Below, piece after piece: positions 44,304 through 52,365 of a stretch of DNA of 64,000 nucleotides. This stretch comes from Hanleya hanleyi (Eukaryota > Mollusca > Polyplacophora > Lepidopleurida > Hanleyidae). The stretch spans positions 62,001 to 126,000 of the forward strand of contig JAVTVY010047859.1 in assembly GCA_036873755.1 (NCBI GenBank), written 5' to 3'. The translations under genes were made by a program, and so were the position numbers. A model generated the notes under the pieces. It had not been told where the DNA came from. It ran no database searches and saw nothing but the letters and a program-made list of their open reading frames with translations. Positions within the stretch are counted from its first letter, which is position 1; each line of letters opens with the position of its first letter.

Positions 44304-44553
44304 ATGGCACAATCTATTGCGCCAGCCCGGAACGTCGATATTTCACAGCCAACCAGGACTGTTCCACTACCACGTGTGCAAGTGCTCAAGAAGCACTTTG
44401 CTCAGGCGGGATTTTCAGCGGAGGTTGGGCGCCGAATGGCACAATCTATTCGACCGTCCTCTTCCGCTGTATACAACTCAAAGTGGGCAATCTTCGATCT
44501 TTGGTGTGGAGAGAGGGATGTTAATCCATCCTGCGCCACTATCCCTGAAGTAG
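42196..44553 (+). CDS. DIRS reverse transcriptase-RNase H (ORF2)
   Basis: An intact 785-codon frame overlapping the end of gag; the true start may be near the gag stop, where SGRTGWLPVW begins the conserved part. Reverse transcriptase motifs: FLVPKKD and RMVINLKRLN (about residues 195-215), catalytic LDLRDAYLHI (about 240), LPFGLSTSPWVF (about 280) and YIDD (about 307). RNase H: LFTDTSMEGWGAH (about 470), HINVLEFMAV (about 495) and ATDNTSVVAYINKQGG (about 525). The tail has HIDLFATRRN and DALSQDW, usual in DIRS and Ngaro elements. All catalytic Asp/Glu residues are visible. No methyltransferase domain is recognised. Confidence 0.95.
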   Translation: MSGQLLPVLRLRDLWLPGRVQRRRRLRRTRLVPRLIRVLPANSKVKRLLLYSLEYLPMAIRSRVRGNLSSRRRIPDVSGRTGWLPVWREHRDITFPVPQQLDLPVGGRLQLFWRNWIRIGTEAWVIRTIRYGYRLLFDTLPPLTAHPLPSRIPLRTGHLSAIQSSVDKLIEKAAVIELPVWDTSPGFYSPVFLVPKKDTSEMRMVINLKRLNKDYLTPPPHFRMESFRSIRTVLRQGEWLTSLDLRDAYLHIPIHLGDRKYLRFMVGKRRFQIQVLPFGLSTSPWVFTRVFTPVAQFLHSLGIKYHFYIDDSLLRNACKEQLILDTQFVLRMLTSLGYIPHEEKSELTPSQRRKFLGVEYDTLRALAKPPEDRWLKITTKIPQFLKLSQARALHFATIIGLLTSTQDVTPRGRLQLRPLMIYFNHQWVERQLNPWIPVTPLVKQCLLWWLDPLNVMPGVSLLPFRPSHHLFTDTSMEGWGAHLESKSTSGLWTIEERSYHINVLEFMAVTHAIRTWVSVLTDKNLLVATDNTSVVAYINKQGGTRSPQLQSQAEIFFGLCWDNNISVLARHIPGVLNVLADSLSRRNQIIPTEWQLHPDILKQIAQVWEMPHIDLFATRRNNLLPLFMSPVPDPSAYAVDALSQDWSRMVAYAFPPPAILAKVLQKIHEHTCVVYLIVPWWPARPWFPDLLDLLVDVPRQLPVWHNLLRQPGTSIFHSQPGLFHYHVCKCSRSTLLRRDFQRRLGAEWHNLFDRPLPLYTTQSGQSSIFGVERGMLIHPAPLSLK

Positions 44554-45461
44554 CAGAGTTCCTATTGCACTTGTTCAGGGATAGGGGCCTGGTGCCCGCT
44601 ACGGTAGAAGGTTATAGAGCGGCTATTGCTCAACCTATTCTACTGGGTACTGGGATTAATCCCTCGACTGATCCAAACTTATCTGCACTAATCAAGTCGT
44701 ACAAGATAACTGGTCAGTCGGCTGTTCCGAAATTACCTAAGTGGGACTTAGCCTTAGTACTTCGGCAATTAGGGAAGCCACCTTTCGAGCCAATAGAGGC
44801 TATTGAGCTGAAAATGTTATCATACAAAACTTCGTTTTTGTTGGCTCTGGCTTCGGCAGCTAGAGTGTCCGAGCTGCATGCGCTCGATCAAAGGAACATC
44901 AGACACTCTAGGGACTGGAGCAAGGTAGTTCTCACAACGGTTCCTGAGTTTGTGGCTAAGAATCAAGCCCTCTACGATTCCATATCTCGAGAGTTCACAA
45001 TTCCAGCCTTATCTGATTTCCTTTCGTCCGGTCTTGAATCAGACATGTTAATGTGTCCGGTTCGGGCTCTTGCGTGTTACCTGAATCGTACAGAGGAGAT
45101 CAGAGCGGGAAGGAGGCGTTTGTTTATCCCTTTCGATCCCAAAGCCAAACAAGAAATTAGTAAAAACACTATCTCGAGTTGGCTCAAAAATACGATTCGG
45201 CTAGCGTACTCCACGGCTACTGATAGGCAAGCCGCGCTTGTAAACGTTTCGGGTCACGAGATTAGGGCATTAGCGGCATCATGGCCTCTATGGTCCAACA
45301 GATCGGTGACTGACATTATGAGGGCGTGCTACTGGAGGTCAAACACGACATTTGCCTCCTACTATCTCCGGGACATGACGTTGGCATGTAACGACCTCTA
45401 TTCCATCGGCCCACTTGTGACCGCACAGCGGGTGTCAGGGGGACCGAGGCCAGCAATATAG
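42441..45461 (+). CDS. DIRS tyrosine recombinase (ORF3), with long N-terminal overlap of ORF2
   Basis: A 1006-codon open frame. The recognisable recombinase starts near 44360 (VQVLKKHFAQAGFSAEVGRR, about residue 640). It has a SAM-like core-binding part and a catalytic part with Arg in ASAARVSELHAL (about 807), His-x-x-Arg in GHEIRALA (about 939-942) and the Tyr nucleophile in FASYYLRDM (about 974). It joins a closed DNA copy to the chromosome without target duplication. The first ~640 codons overlap ORF2 in a different frame over 2.1 kb without a stop. Long ORF2/ORF3 overlap is known in DIRS elements. Whether the overlapped part is translated is unclear; its composition (Ser/Arg/Gly/Thr-rich) looks secondary to ORF2. 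Confidence 0.92.
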   Translation: MASGMAGTPRHNVSSSPATRPSGRGKAAVVLEELDKDRDGSVGHSNDQIRLSPIVRHASSLDCSSPSVSYTITNGSSISNTVLCGQADREGSCNRASGLGHVTRVLFAGLSGPQERHVRDAHGYKPKAPQQGLPHSTATFPHGVLPVYPDGTQARGMADFSGFKGCIPAYPDTSGGQEVLEIHGRQTTLPNSSASVRPVHFPLGVYTSVYTSGTVPAQSRYKVPLLYRRLPAKECLQGTVNPRHPVCLKDVDFSGIHPTRREIRADSFAKAQISGGGIRYATSSRQTPRRSMAKDNDEDTSVPQVISGQGFTLCYDNRPLDVNTGRNPKRAVAASAINDLLQSSMGRKAVESVDTCNTASQTMPPMVAGSTQRYARCVPTSVSSVTSPVHGHIYGRMGSPPRVQVDIRVMDNRGTLVPYKRVGVYGSDTCHPHVGERIDRQEPASCDGQHISCGLYQQAGGDEISAITKPSGNLFRSVLGQQHIGVGQAHPGGTERLSGFAFTTESDNSHGVATSPRHTKTNSSGLGDATHRSVRHSAQQSTAPVHVAGPGSVGICSGRTVAGLVKDGSICVPSPSYPSEGTPEDPRAHMCRLPDCSVVASKAVVPGPSGSSGRCTTTASGMAQSIAPARNVDISQPTRTVPLPRVQVLKKHFAQAGFSAEVGRRMAQSIRPSSSAVYNSKWAIFDLWCGERDVNPSCATIPEVAEFLLHLFRDRGLVPATVEGYRAAIAQPILLGTGINPSTDPNLSALIKSYKITGQSAVPKLPKWDLALVLRQLGKPPFEPIEAIELKMLSYKTSFLLALASAARVSELHALDQRNIRHSRDWSKVVLTTVPEFVAKNQALYDSISREFTIPALSDFLSSGLESDMLMCPVRALACYLNRTEEIRAGRRRLFIPFDPKAKQEISKNTISSWLKNTIRLAYSTATDRQAALVNVSGHEIRALAASWPLWSNRSVTDIMRACYWRSNTTFASYYLRDMTLACNDLYSIGPLVTAQRVSGGPRPAI

Positions 45462-45759
45462 CTACAAAAGTCCGGGCGTACAGTTGTAACCCTGCTTGCG
45501 GGTGAGTGCATTTTTTTCTCTCGGCCCCTTTCGAAAAAAAGGGGGGGGCGTATCTTGCATCTCAGCCTTGAAGTCAGAGTAGCAACAGAGGTTCCCTGTG
45601 TACCATAGGCATGCAGGTTATTACTGTTGTATGATTTCATGGATCCTCTGTGAGGTAGAAGATCTATGATTTCTACTCTATACTAGTCACTATGTATGGC
45701 ATTTATCACTAACCACGGATTGTATCAGTTTGCCCACCTACCTTACGGTGGCACTCTAT

Positions 45760-45855
45760 GCAAAGAGTGGAAGTGAGGTAAGTTTTCAGCGCAAATAACA
45801 AAAAAAAATTACAAGTAAATTTTCTGTTATTAAGCTAAAACTTACCTCACTTCCA
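45760..45855. repeat. DIRS internal complementary region
   Basis: The first half (45760-45799, GCAAAGAGTGGAAGTGAGGT...GCGCAAATAAC) is complementary to the left terminus. The second half (45809-45855, TTACAAGTAAATTTTCTGTT...CACTTCCA) is complementary to the right terminus. Together they give the sequence of a joined left-right end, the template that restores full ends during DIRS replication. A nine-base A run lies at the junction. Confidence 0.93.
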
Positions 45856-45909
45856 GTGATGCCCGCCCAACCTCCCCGCTATGATACATCCAGACCATGT
45901 ATCGCAGTG

Positions 45910-46044
45910 GAACAAGAAGGAAGTGGAATTGTGGGTAGCTATGCTATCAGGTGACTAGCAGGGGAGATAACTGTGTCATTTAAATTCTTACTGTGATATT
46001 TCATGTAGACAAGAAATGCAAAGAGTGGAAGTGAGGTAAGTTTT
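45910..46044 (-). repeat. DIRS right inverted terminal repeat (135 bp)
   Basis: GAACAAGAAGGAAGTGG to GAGGTAAGTTTT, the exact reverse complement of 39652-39786. The element continues past it with AGCTTAATAACAGAAAATTT and a T run up to about 46082. Confidence 0.95.
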
Positions 46045-46568
46045 AGCTTAATAACAGAAAATTTACTTGTAAATTTTTTTTATTTCCGAAGTGGTATGAA
46101 AATCCGTAATTTATCAGATTTCTCGAGTCTGCTTTCCGCCGAATGAAGGCCGAACAGAATCCGGTAAAGTACCGGATATCGCTCCGCGAAAAATGGAGAC
46201 ACACGATTCGCAACCAATCTTATGGATGGCGGAGTGTACGCAAATGGTATGTTGATACACAGGTTCCCCTTGTGGTCCAGTTGTGCAAGATACCTTTTTT
46301 GGTCCATTTCGAAAATCCAATATGGCCGCATCTTGAATTTCCCATGAAACTTTATCATGAAATCTCAGGAAGTAACTGCATGGATCATTTAGTGTTCAGG
46401 GGGGACAACACAAGTTAGAAACTCATCTATTGCAGTTCTTTAGTAAAAATTTCTCACAGCTACTTTCTCCAGTTACAGACAGATGAGCTACAGTGCCGTG
46501 GCACTATCTTTTTTATATTCCTATCAATAAAAATACTCAAAACTCAATTTCAAAATTCCCCATAAACT

Positions 46569-47497
46569 CAATTTGCAATAATTTTAAGTGGCTAAAGAAA
46601 AACCTGTATATCGTTATGTAGTCCATATTACAGTGTGCATAGGAGTATTTCTTTGAAGGAAAGTTATAACATTGAGAAATCTAAAAAAAGAATGAGGAAT
46701 GGCACTCCCAGTCCACCATCCAAAGTTTATTAGCTTTTTGCTCGGTTGGATACTTTTGGACAGTGATGGAACTATTCTTTCAATAACAACATACTTTTTT
46801 CAAGGGTTTACTATCCCATTAAAGGATTAATCTTACATTTAGTGTTCTCACTAACGTGTTTAAAATTCTATGTTTATTCAGAATATCAGAAGTGTCATAT
46901 TGATGAAGAGTTAATTATTATAGCTATCAAATCAAGGATTTTACTGTATTTTCTAGATTTGTGATTACACATTTCCTATTATTCACTGAGAAAATCTACT
47001 TTTTGTCATTAGGCTATGTTTTGCATAGGAAATTTGCCATACAATGCATGTAAACTTGCACCATATATTGAAGTTGAGCGTCTCGAAATGTAGCATTGTT
47101 GAAGAAACAAAACTATGATTTTGTGATGGCTCTATCATAAGCATCAAGAGTAATGTCTTCCTGTTTAGAGCTTCCTCTATAACCCTTAGCCACACAACCG
47201 ATATTTTCTGACCGATTGTTTGAGAGATTTCCCTCACCTAAAGTGGATTTTTCTACCTCATCCCAATAAAATATATTTCTGAAAAATATTCAGCTGTTCT
47301 ACAACACTACTATAATAATTTCCCTTCATACTTACCCCAATTTCGACACGATCCATTTCATTCTTTGTCTGTTGCAGAGTTAACTGCCCTTTCATTTGTT
47401 TCAACGAAACTACAACTGAATCTGTTTTCCATTCGAAATGTGGTAGATGTTTGAATGACAGAATATAATTTTTTAAATAAATTTTACCGAGATTACG
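46569..47497. repeat. Direct repeat copy A (~930 bp)
   Basis: From TCAATTTGCAATAATTTTAA to ACCGAGATTACG, nearly identical to 51316-52249 with a few single-base differences and short indels. An 84-codon minus-strand frame (46983-47237) is identical in both copies, but it only shows their recent origin. The 3' part (about 47165-47240) is the left end of a family-T inverted-repeat element whose right end is missing here. Confidence 0.93.
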
Positions 47498-48100
47498 GTA
47501 ATTTCCCTATTAATTCGCGATGTAGTGATGAAACTCGCCACTCCAAAAATTGGCTACTTCCGAATTATTTGTCGAGCGAATTCCAGAAAAACGCGAGTGT
47601 TCGAATTAAATGTCGCGCCGATTTTCACGGGAGATCCAAAATGGCAGACCGCTTTGCCGTTGTCGTAGTGATCGTATTTATTACCATGTATTAACTTTGA
47701 TGTCTCATCATAGTTTCCATAAAAGGCAGTGTATGATGTCAGAAAATCTCCTCTACCCTGATAAGGCCGTCCTTAAAATTATCTGGGTTTCCGGTAACCC
47801 GACCGACCCATCAAAAACTGAAAATCGAGGGTCGGCGGTTTTATTATTATTTTTTTTTCACGAGAAGAGAAATAAAATCCAAACCTGGTCTGTATTTGCA
47901 AGCTAATTCAATTCGTCTATCTTCTACAAATGATTGTTCTCGCTGCTCTAAAATGCATTTTTTTTTCACAATAAAATGTTCGCCGGTCGTTAACAGAACT
48001 GAATTCAGCGATACCGGAAGCACATGGCAAATCTCGGGGCTTTAGTTATTGCCCGTGACAAAAAGCTGTAGTTGTCTCCCTTGCCGTTCCGGGAACTAAA

Positions 48101-48349
48101 ATGGCGCGGTCGCCATTTTCTGTTTCCGTGATACAAAGTGGAAATGTTTTCAAAAACAATCATATAACCCTCGTGTCGACGACATCGACCCTTCTCGAGG
48201 TCTTACAGTCAATCGTGCAGGATGTCGAGGCAGAAATAGAAACCATAACGGTTTCTAGATTGAATGCGGACTCCTCGACTTCGTTTAGTTGCGACTCTGG
48301 CTTGACAGTTGGTGATCTTCTCCAACTGGACGGAAAATACGACGGATAA
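48101..48349 (+). CDS. Small protein or first exon inside element E, unrecognised
   Basis: An 82-codon frame starting AAAATGGCG in a CG-rich, promoter-like stretch. It begins MARSPFSVSVIQSG; the middle (NNHITLVSTTSTLLEVLQSI) and end (SGLTVGDLLQLDGK) have the alternating pattern of a ubiquitin-like beta-grasp fold, which is a guess. It may be complete, or spliced to the candidate exon at 49627. No known family is recognised. Confidence 0.45.
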   Translation: MARSPFSVSVIQSGNVFKNNHITLVSTTSTLLEVLQSIVQDVEAEIETITVSRLNADSSTSFSCDSGLTVGDLLQLDGKYDG

Positions 48350-49626
48350 ATTCAATTATCCAGACTCCTGGCCTAATGTGGTATTGTTTTTCCTTTGTCA
48401 TGTTAATGGACAAAACTTTCCAACATATACCCATATTGAGATTTGTAGTGTCGTAGGTGATTGAACTCCACTTTCAAATGTGCCTATCAGAAAAAAAAAA
48501 GGAAAAAAATTTGCCTACCTACCTACCTACCCATCTTTTGCAATGGTCCGTTACCTGAAACAGGCATATTTTTAAGGATGGCCTAAAGGCGTCTAATTTT
48601 ATTCGAAGAAGTCAACCATATTGATCGAGTGACAAGTTCAGCAAGATCATGCAGATTCTTGAGCTGACGTCCGTAAATTCGCGTCCATAATAACATCGTA
48701 AAAGTGTGCCAAAACATTGAACGTATTCCTTCCTTTTTGTTCAGTATTAGCTATGATCTATATTATGAAACCTAACTGACATGGAATTGAAAGAATATTC
48801 TGGAAATATAAAACTATACACATATTAGAGTATTCCATGTTCGAGTCGTTCGGTATGTCAACGTTGTTGTTGTGAACCCTGAAAATGGCCTGTATCACGA
48901 AGCTTTAGACAGATAAGCGGACTGCCATAGACTTTTTGGTCTGCACTGTCCATGATTTTACACACACCATCCAGGACTTGAATAAATATCCCGGACCTAT
49001 GAAACGAAATGAATGTAGAAATAACGGCGGATTGTACAAGAGAACCGAGTCGGCAATACAGGTTTCGATTTGTTTCAAGTATGAGAATATCTATTACGGT
49101 ACAGGTACTGTAACATTTTACTAAAAGTATGGGGTCGAAGTATGATATCGTTCTGAATATTAATTAGCTACTGGTAGGTTCTCATCTCAGAAACTTTACC
49201 TATTGCCGTTTAAATGTTTCTCAAATTTGTTTAGAATTAGAGTAATGGAATGGCGATACAATTGATTCTTATTGTAAAAATGCGGGGTGTAATTCCAAAG
49301 AATTTTTATTGCTGGAATTTCGGTAAGTTCGTGGGTATTCATAAGAAGAATTTTCATTTACAATAAAATATTTAACTAAACGGGAAAGAGGTAAGTCTTT
49401 ATGATAACTATATTTGAACAAAACAGAGCACATGCAGAGATGATTGTTGTCGGCGCTTCACATCGCAAAATTTGTTTTTGTCCCCTGTTGGGGAAAACTG
49501 ATGTTTGTCCACTGTGTGATTTCCTGTCTATGTTGCGTTAAACGATAGGTGTATTTTGTTAAAACTGTTTCATTTTAAGTTTATCTAATTATCTAAATAA
49601 GCAGGTGTGTTTTGCCTTATGGCCAG

Positions 49627-49734
49627 TGTCACAACTCCAAGACTATCCCTGAGTTTCAGTTGGTCGACTCTGATGATGAAGACTTCCTTGGATTTTCTGC
49701 GGAAGATATTTCCCCGGAAATGAAGATCGAGTGA
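49627..49734 (+). CDS. Candidate last exon inside element E, acidic C-terminus
   Basis: Acceptor GTGTTTTGCCTTATGGCCAG is followed by 35 codons and TGA. The peptide starts CHNSKTIPEFQLVDSDDEDF and ends LGFSAEDISPEMKIE. The acidic DSDDEDFLGF stretch is unlikely by chance in AT-rich DNA. AATAAA at 49891 would serve as its poly(A) signal. The partner exon is not proven; 48101-48349 is the obvious candidate. Confidence 0.45.
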   Translation, partial: CHNSKTIPEFQLVDSDDEDFLGFSAEDISPEMKIE

Positions 49735-49890
49735 GACCAGTTTGTCCGCATCTGAATGTGCCGATTTGAAAACTTGTAGCTTTAATCTCGGATAAATTAA
49801 ATCCAGTACACAATGCCTCAGTAAATTGCATGTATGATGCTTTTATTTTATGCCGTTTTATGTTATATATTGTTATCGTAGTGCTCCTGT

Positions 49891-49896
49891 AATAAA
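49891..49896 (+). terminator. Candidate poly(A) signal in element E
   Basis: AATAAAATAAAGTG, 157 bases after the stop codon at 49734, followed by a T-rich stretch. Confidence 0.5.
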
Positions 49897-49899
49897 ATA

Positions 49900-51290
49900 A
49901 AGTGCTGTATTCTCATATATGCATCCGTTCTACACTTTTGTATCAAATCGTCACCACTCACTTGAGCTTGTTGCCTGCCGTTCAGTTGTTCGTATTCCAC
50001 ATAAACGGCATGGTAATTTCAATAATATCACATGATTGAAAGTTCCTGGTTCACAATATATGACTGCCGACTCAAAATCAAGTCATTCAACAATGTTTAA
50101 TTCTTGAAAAGAAAAACTTTTACCTGCATCCGATCGTCTTTCTGGTTTGAGATTTGGCCCGACTGTAGCTTTTCCATAATTTATAAATATACACTCAGTA
50201 AATATAACCTGATCCACTTCAGGAAATATACAGAAATCGACATTTCAATTAACCGGTAAATTAGATCATCTATGTAAGTTGTGATTGTATTCTGATCGGA
50301 GAATCATGACGAAAAGCTCAGCAAATGTACAATCCCGTTTCTCAACGGTTTAGTGAAATTAATTCAGCCTTTCAGAGAATCTAGTTGAGAAAAGTTATAA
50401 AATGTATTCATATGTTCAATATCATGATGATTTTGTCCGTGCAGTTCTGAGAACCATATCGTGGATGGATTTATTCCATTTTCCTAAAAAAAAATTCTAA
50501 ACACTACTAATATCCAAATTATAACCGCGGCATGCGATTGTTGACTCCAGGTCAGATCGACAGCCGGCTTCCATCTGAAAATATATTAGCATAAAATGTA
50601 TTCTATTTAATCACCAACGTAAAAGTTAAAGGGGCCATGAATTAATGAGGGACGATGAACCACCGTAAAGACTTGAACAGAAAAGGAGCGCCATGAAAAT
50701 TTCCTAAGAGCGTGTCCCGTCGACCATCGTTGTCGGTGATTTTTATGTTTCGTTCAAACATAATTCATTCGCACGCAGTTCTGCTTTCTCGGAAAATATT
50801 CACCGTGTTTTTTAAATAAAGAATGCTGATTGAAAAAATGATATTTGATATACGAACGCTGGAAACTGAAGAATGATTCAAAAGCGGGCCGTGTGCAGAC
50901 ACTCGACCTCGTGCGGGGGACTACCGTATATATTTTACACGACTGCGGCGAAACGCGATCAAGTTAGGATGAAATTACAGGACTGCGGAGTTAATTGAAT
51001 CAATTTTTTTCCTTATAGACTGTAAGTAATAGTAATTCAGTCTGATTATATTGTACCATTCCCTGTTGTTTCTCTGCGTTTACGAATAATAGCATACGGC
51101 GACATACTATACGAGATTCTAGTAACATATTCACTTTACTTTCATCGCCACGAACTCCGTGGCGGAAACGGGAGTGTTCGAATTTATTGTTTCACGGGTA
51201 TATTGAAAATGCTCCCGTTTTTGTTTTATTAGGATGGACAAAATCACGACGGGGGAAAAATCGGCCGTTTTCGAATTAAATTTGGAAGGT
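49900..51290. other. Right part of element E, no gene seen
   Basis: About 1.4 kb of AT-rich DNA with GC islands near 50890-50960. Only short open frames occur. A TATTTTACACGACTGCGGCG...GACTGCGGAG pair suggests a short local repeat. Confidence 0.35.
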
Positions 51291-51315
51291 GAATTAATAG
51301 GGAAATTACCGATTA

Positions 51316-52249
51316 TCAATTTGCAATAATTTTTAAGTAGCTAAAGAAAAACCTGTAATATCGTTATGTAGTCCATATTACAGTGTGCATAGGAGTATAT
51401 TTCTTTGAAGAAAAGTTATAACATTGAGAAATCTAAAAAAAGAATGAGGAATGGCACTCAGTCCACCATCCGAAGTTTATTAGTTTTTTGCTCGGTTGGA
51501 TACTTTTGGACAGTGATGGAACTATTCTTTCAATAACAACATACTTTTTTCAAGGGTTTACTATCCCATTAAAGGATTAATCTTACATTTAGTGTTCTCA
51601 CTAACGTGTTTAAAATACTATGTTTATTCAGAAATATCAGAAGTGTCATATTGATGAAGAGTTAATTATTATGGCTATCAAATCAAGGATTTTACTGTAT
51701 TTTCTAGATTTGTGATTACACATTTCCTATTATTCACTGGGAAAATCTACTTTTTGTCATTAGGCTATGTTTTGCATAGGAAATTTGCCATACAATGCAT
51801 GTAAACTTGCACCATATATTGAAGTTGAGCGTCTCGAAATGTAGCATTGTTGAAGAAACAAAACTATGATTTTGTGATGGCTCTATCATAAGCATCAAGA
51901 GTAATGTCTTCCTGTTTAGAGCTTCCTCTATAACCCTTAGCCACACAACCGATATTTTCTGACCGATTGTTTGAGAGATTTCCCTCACCTAAAGTGGATT
52001 TTTCTACCTCATCCCAATAAAATATATTTCTGAAAAATATTCAGCTGTTCTACAACACTACTATAATAATTTCCCTTCATACTTACCCCAATTTCGACAC
52101 GATCCATTTCATTCTTTGTCTGTTGCAGAGTTAACTGCCCTTTCATTTGTTTCAACAAAACTACAACTGAATCTGTTTTCCATTCGAAATGTGGTAGATG
52201 TTTGAATGACAGAATATAATTTTTTTAAATAAATTTTACCGAGATTACG
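51316..52249. repeat. Direct repeat copy B (~934 bp)
   Basis: Near-identical to 46569-47497. Unlike copy A, it continues past GATTACG into TTACGGAACACGTTTCAC and the right end of the family-T element, so B is the more complete version. Confidence 0.93.
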
Positions 52250-52365
52250 TTACGGAACACGTTTCACAAATATTCACTCTTTAGTGGAGAGAACTCTCTG
52301 ACCGCAGCCAGACAATCTGTCAGAAATTATGTGTTGTGTGGCTGAAGGGTTAGCAGAAGCTCGGA
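51917..52365. mobile_element. Family-T inverted-repeat element (complete copy)
   Basis: GAGCTTCCTCTATAACCCTT (51917) pairs with AAGGGTTAGCAGAAGCTC (52345-52363). AGCCACACAACCGATATTTTC pairs with AATTATGTGTTGTGTGGCT, and GACCGATTGTTTGAGAGA with CTCTCTGACCGCAGCCAGAC only loosely. Same terminal design as 27347-27912. Confidence 0.65.

Larger units (their letters stand above)
39640..46082 (+). mobile_element. DIRS-type tyrosine-recombinase retrotransposon (~6.4 kb)
   Basis: The layout is left inverted terminal repeat, gag, reverse transcriptase/RNase H, tyrosine recombinase, internal complementary region, right inverted terminal repeat. DIRS elements replicate through RNA and integrate a circular DNA with a tyrosine recombinase, so they leave no target duplication and have no integrase or aspartic protease; none is seen here. 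The exact borders (within a few bases of 39640 and 46082) come from comparison with the uninterrupted R copy at 31035-31483. Identity of the terminal repeats and nearly open frames indicate a young insertion. Confidence 0.95.
39355..46246. mobile_element. Element R, copy 2, split by the DIRS insertion
   Basis: Left part 39355 to about 39640 and right part about 46083-46246 together reproduce the 449-bp R copy at 31035-31483. The flanks GGATGTTGA (39346-39354) and GTATGTTGA (46247-46255) are a 9-bp target duplication with one mismatch, and both flanks lie in the family-2 array. R therefore entered the array, and DIRS later entered R between CAATATCTG and TTTC.GAAGT. Confidence 0.85.
38155..46504 (+). 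mobile_element. Tandem-repeat-carrying mobile element, family 2, interrupted by R and DIRS
   Basis: Left end AGCTCATCTGGGCCGAAGGC (38155) contains the hairpin GGGCC-GAA-GGCCC. Right end AGATGAGCTACAGTGCCGTG (46481) continues into the hairpin AGTGCC-GT-GGCACT (ending 46505). AGCTCATCT/AGATGAGCT are inverted. The internal ~155-bp array stops at 39345 and resumes at 46256 in the same phase of its unit, so 39346-46255 is a later insertion. Without it, the element is about 1.45 kb. Ends of this kind are abundant in molluscan genomes; the superfamily (Helentron-like) is inferred. Confidence 0.7.
47496..51311. mobile_element. Element E: 3.8-kb inverted-repeat element carrying gene-like segments
   Basis: The ends CGGTAATTTCCCTATTAATT (47496) and its complement (ending 51311) are a perfect 21-bp inverted repeat. 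ATTA lies directly outside on both sides (47492-47495 and 51312-51315); alternatively the target duplication is CG with the repeat starting at GTAATTT. Subterminal GTGTTCGAATTA/T and TTTCACGGG words occur at both ends, a pattern known from pogo/Tigger-type elements. No transposase is seen. It contains the frame at 48101, a candidate last exon at 49627 and AATAAA at 49891. Confidence 0.75.

Noticed and set aside
46983..47237. 84-codon minus-strand frame, identical at 51734-51988
   Set aside because: Identity follows from the duplicated DNA (copies A and B), and the frame lies partly in an inverted-repeat element end. No domain and no splice support.
46569..52249. Reading A and B as long terminal repeats of a retrotransposon
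   Set aside because: The repeats do not start TG and end CA, there is no primer-binding site or polypurine tract, and the 3.8 kb between has no gag or pol.
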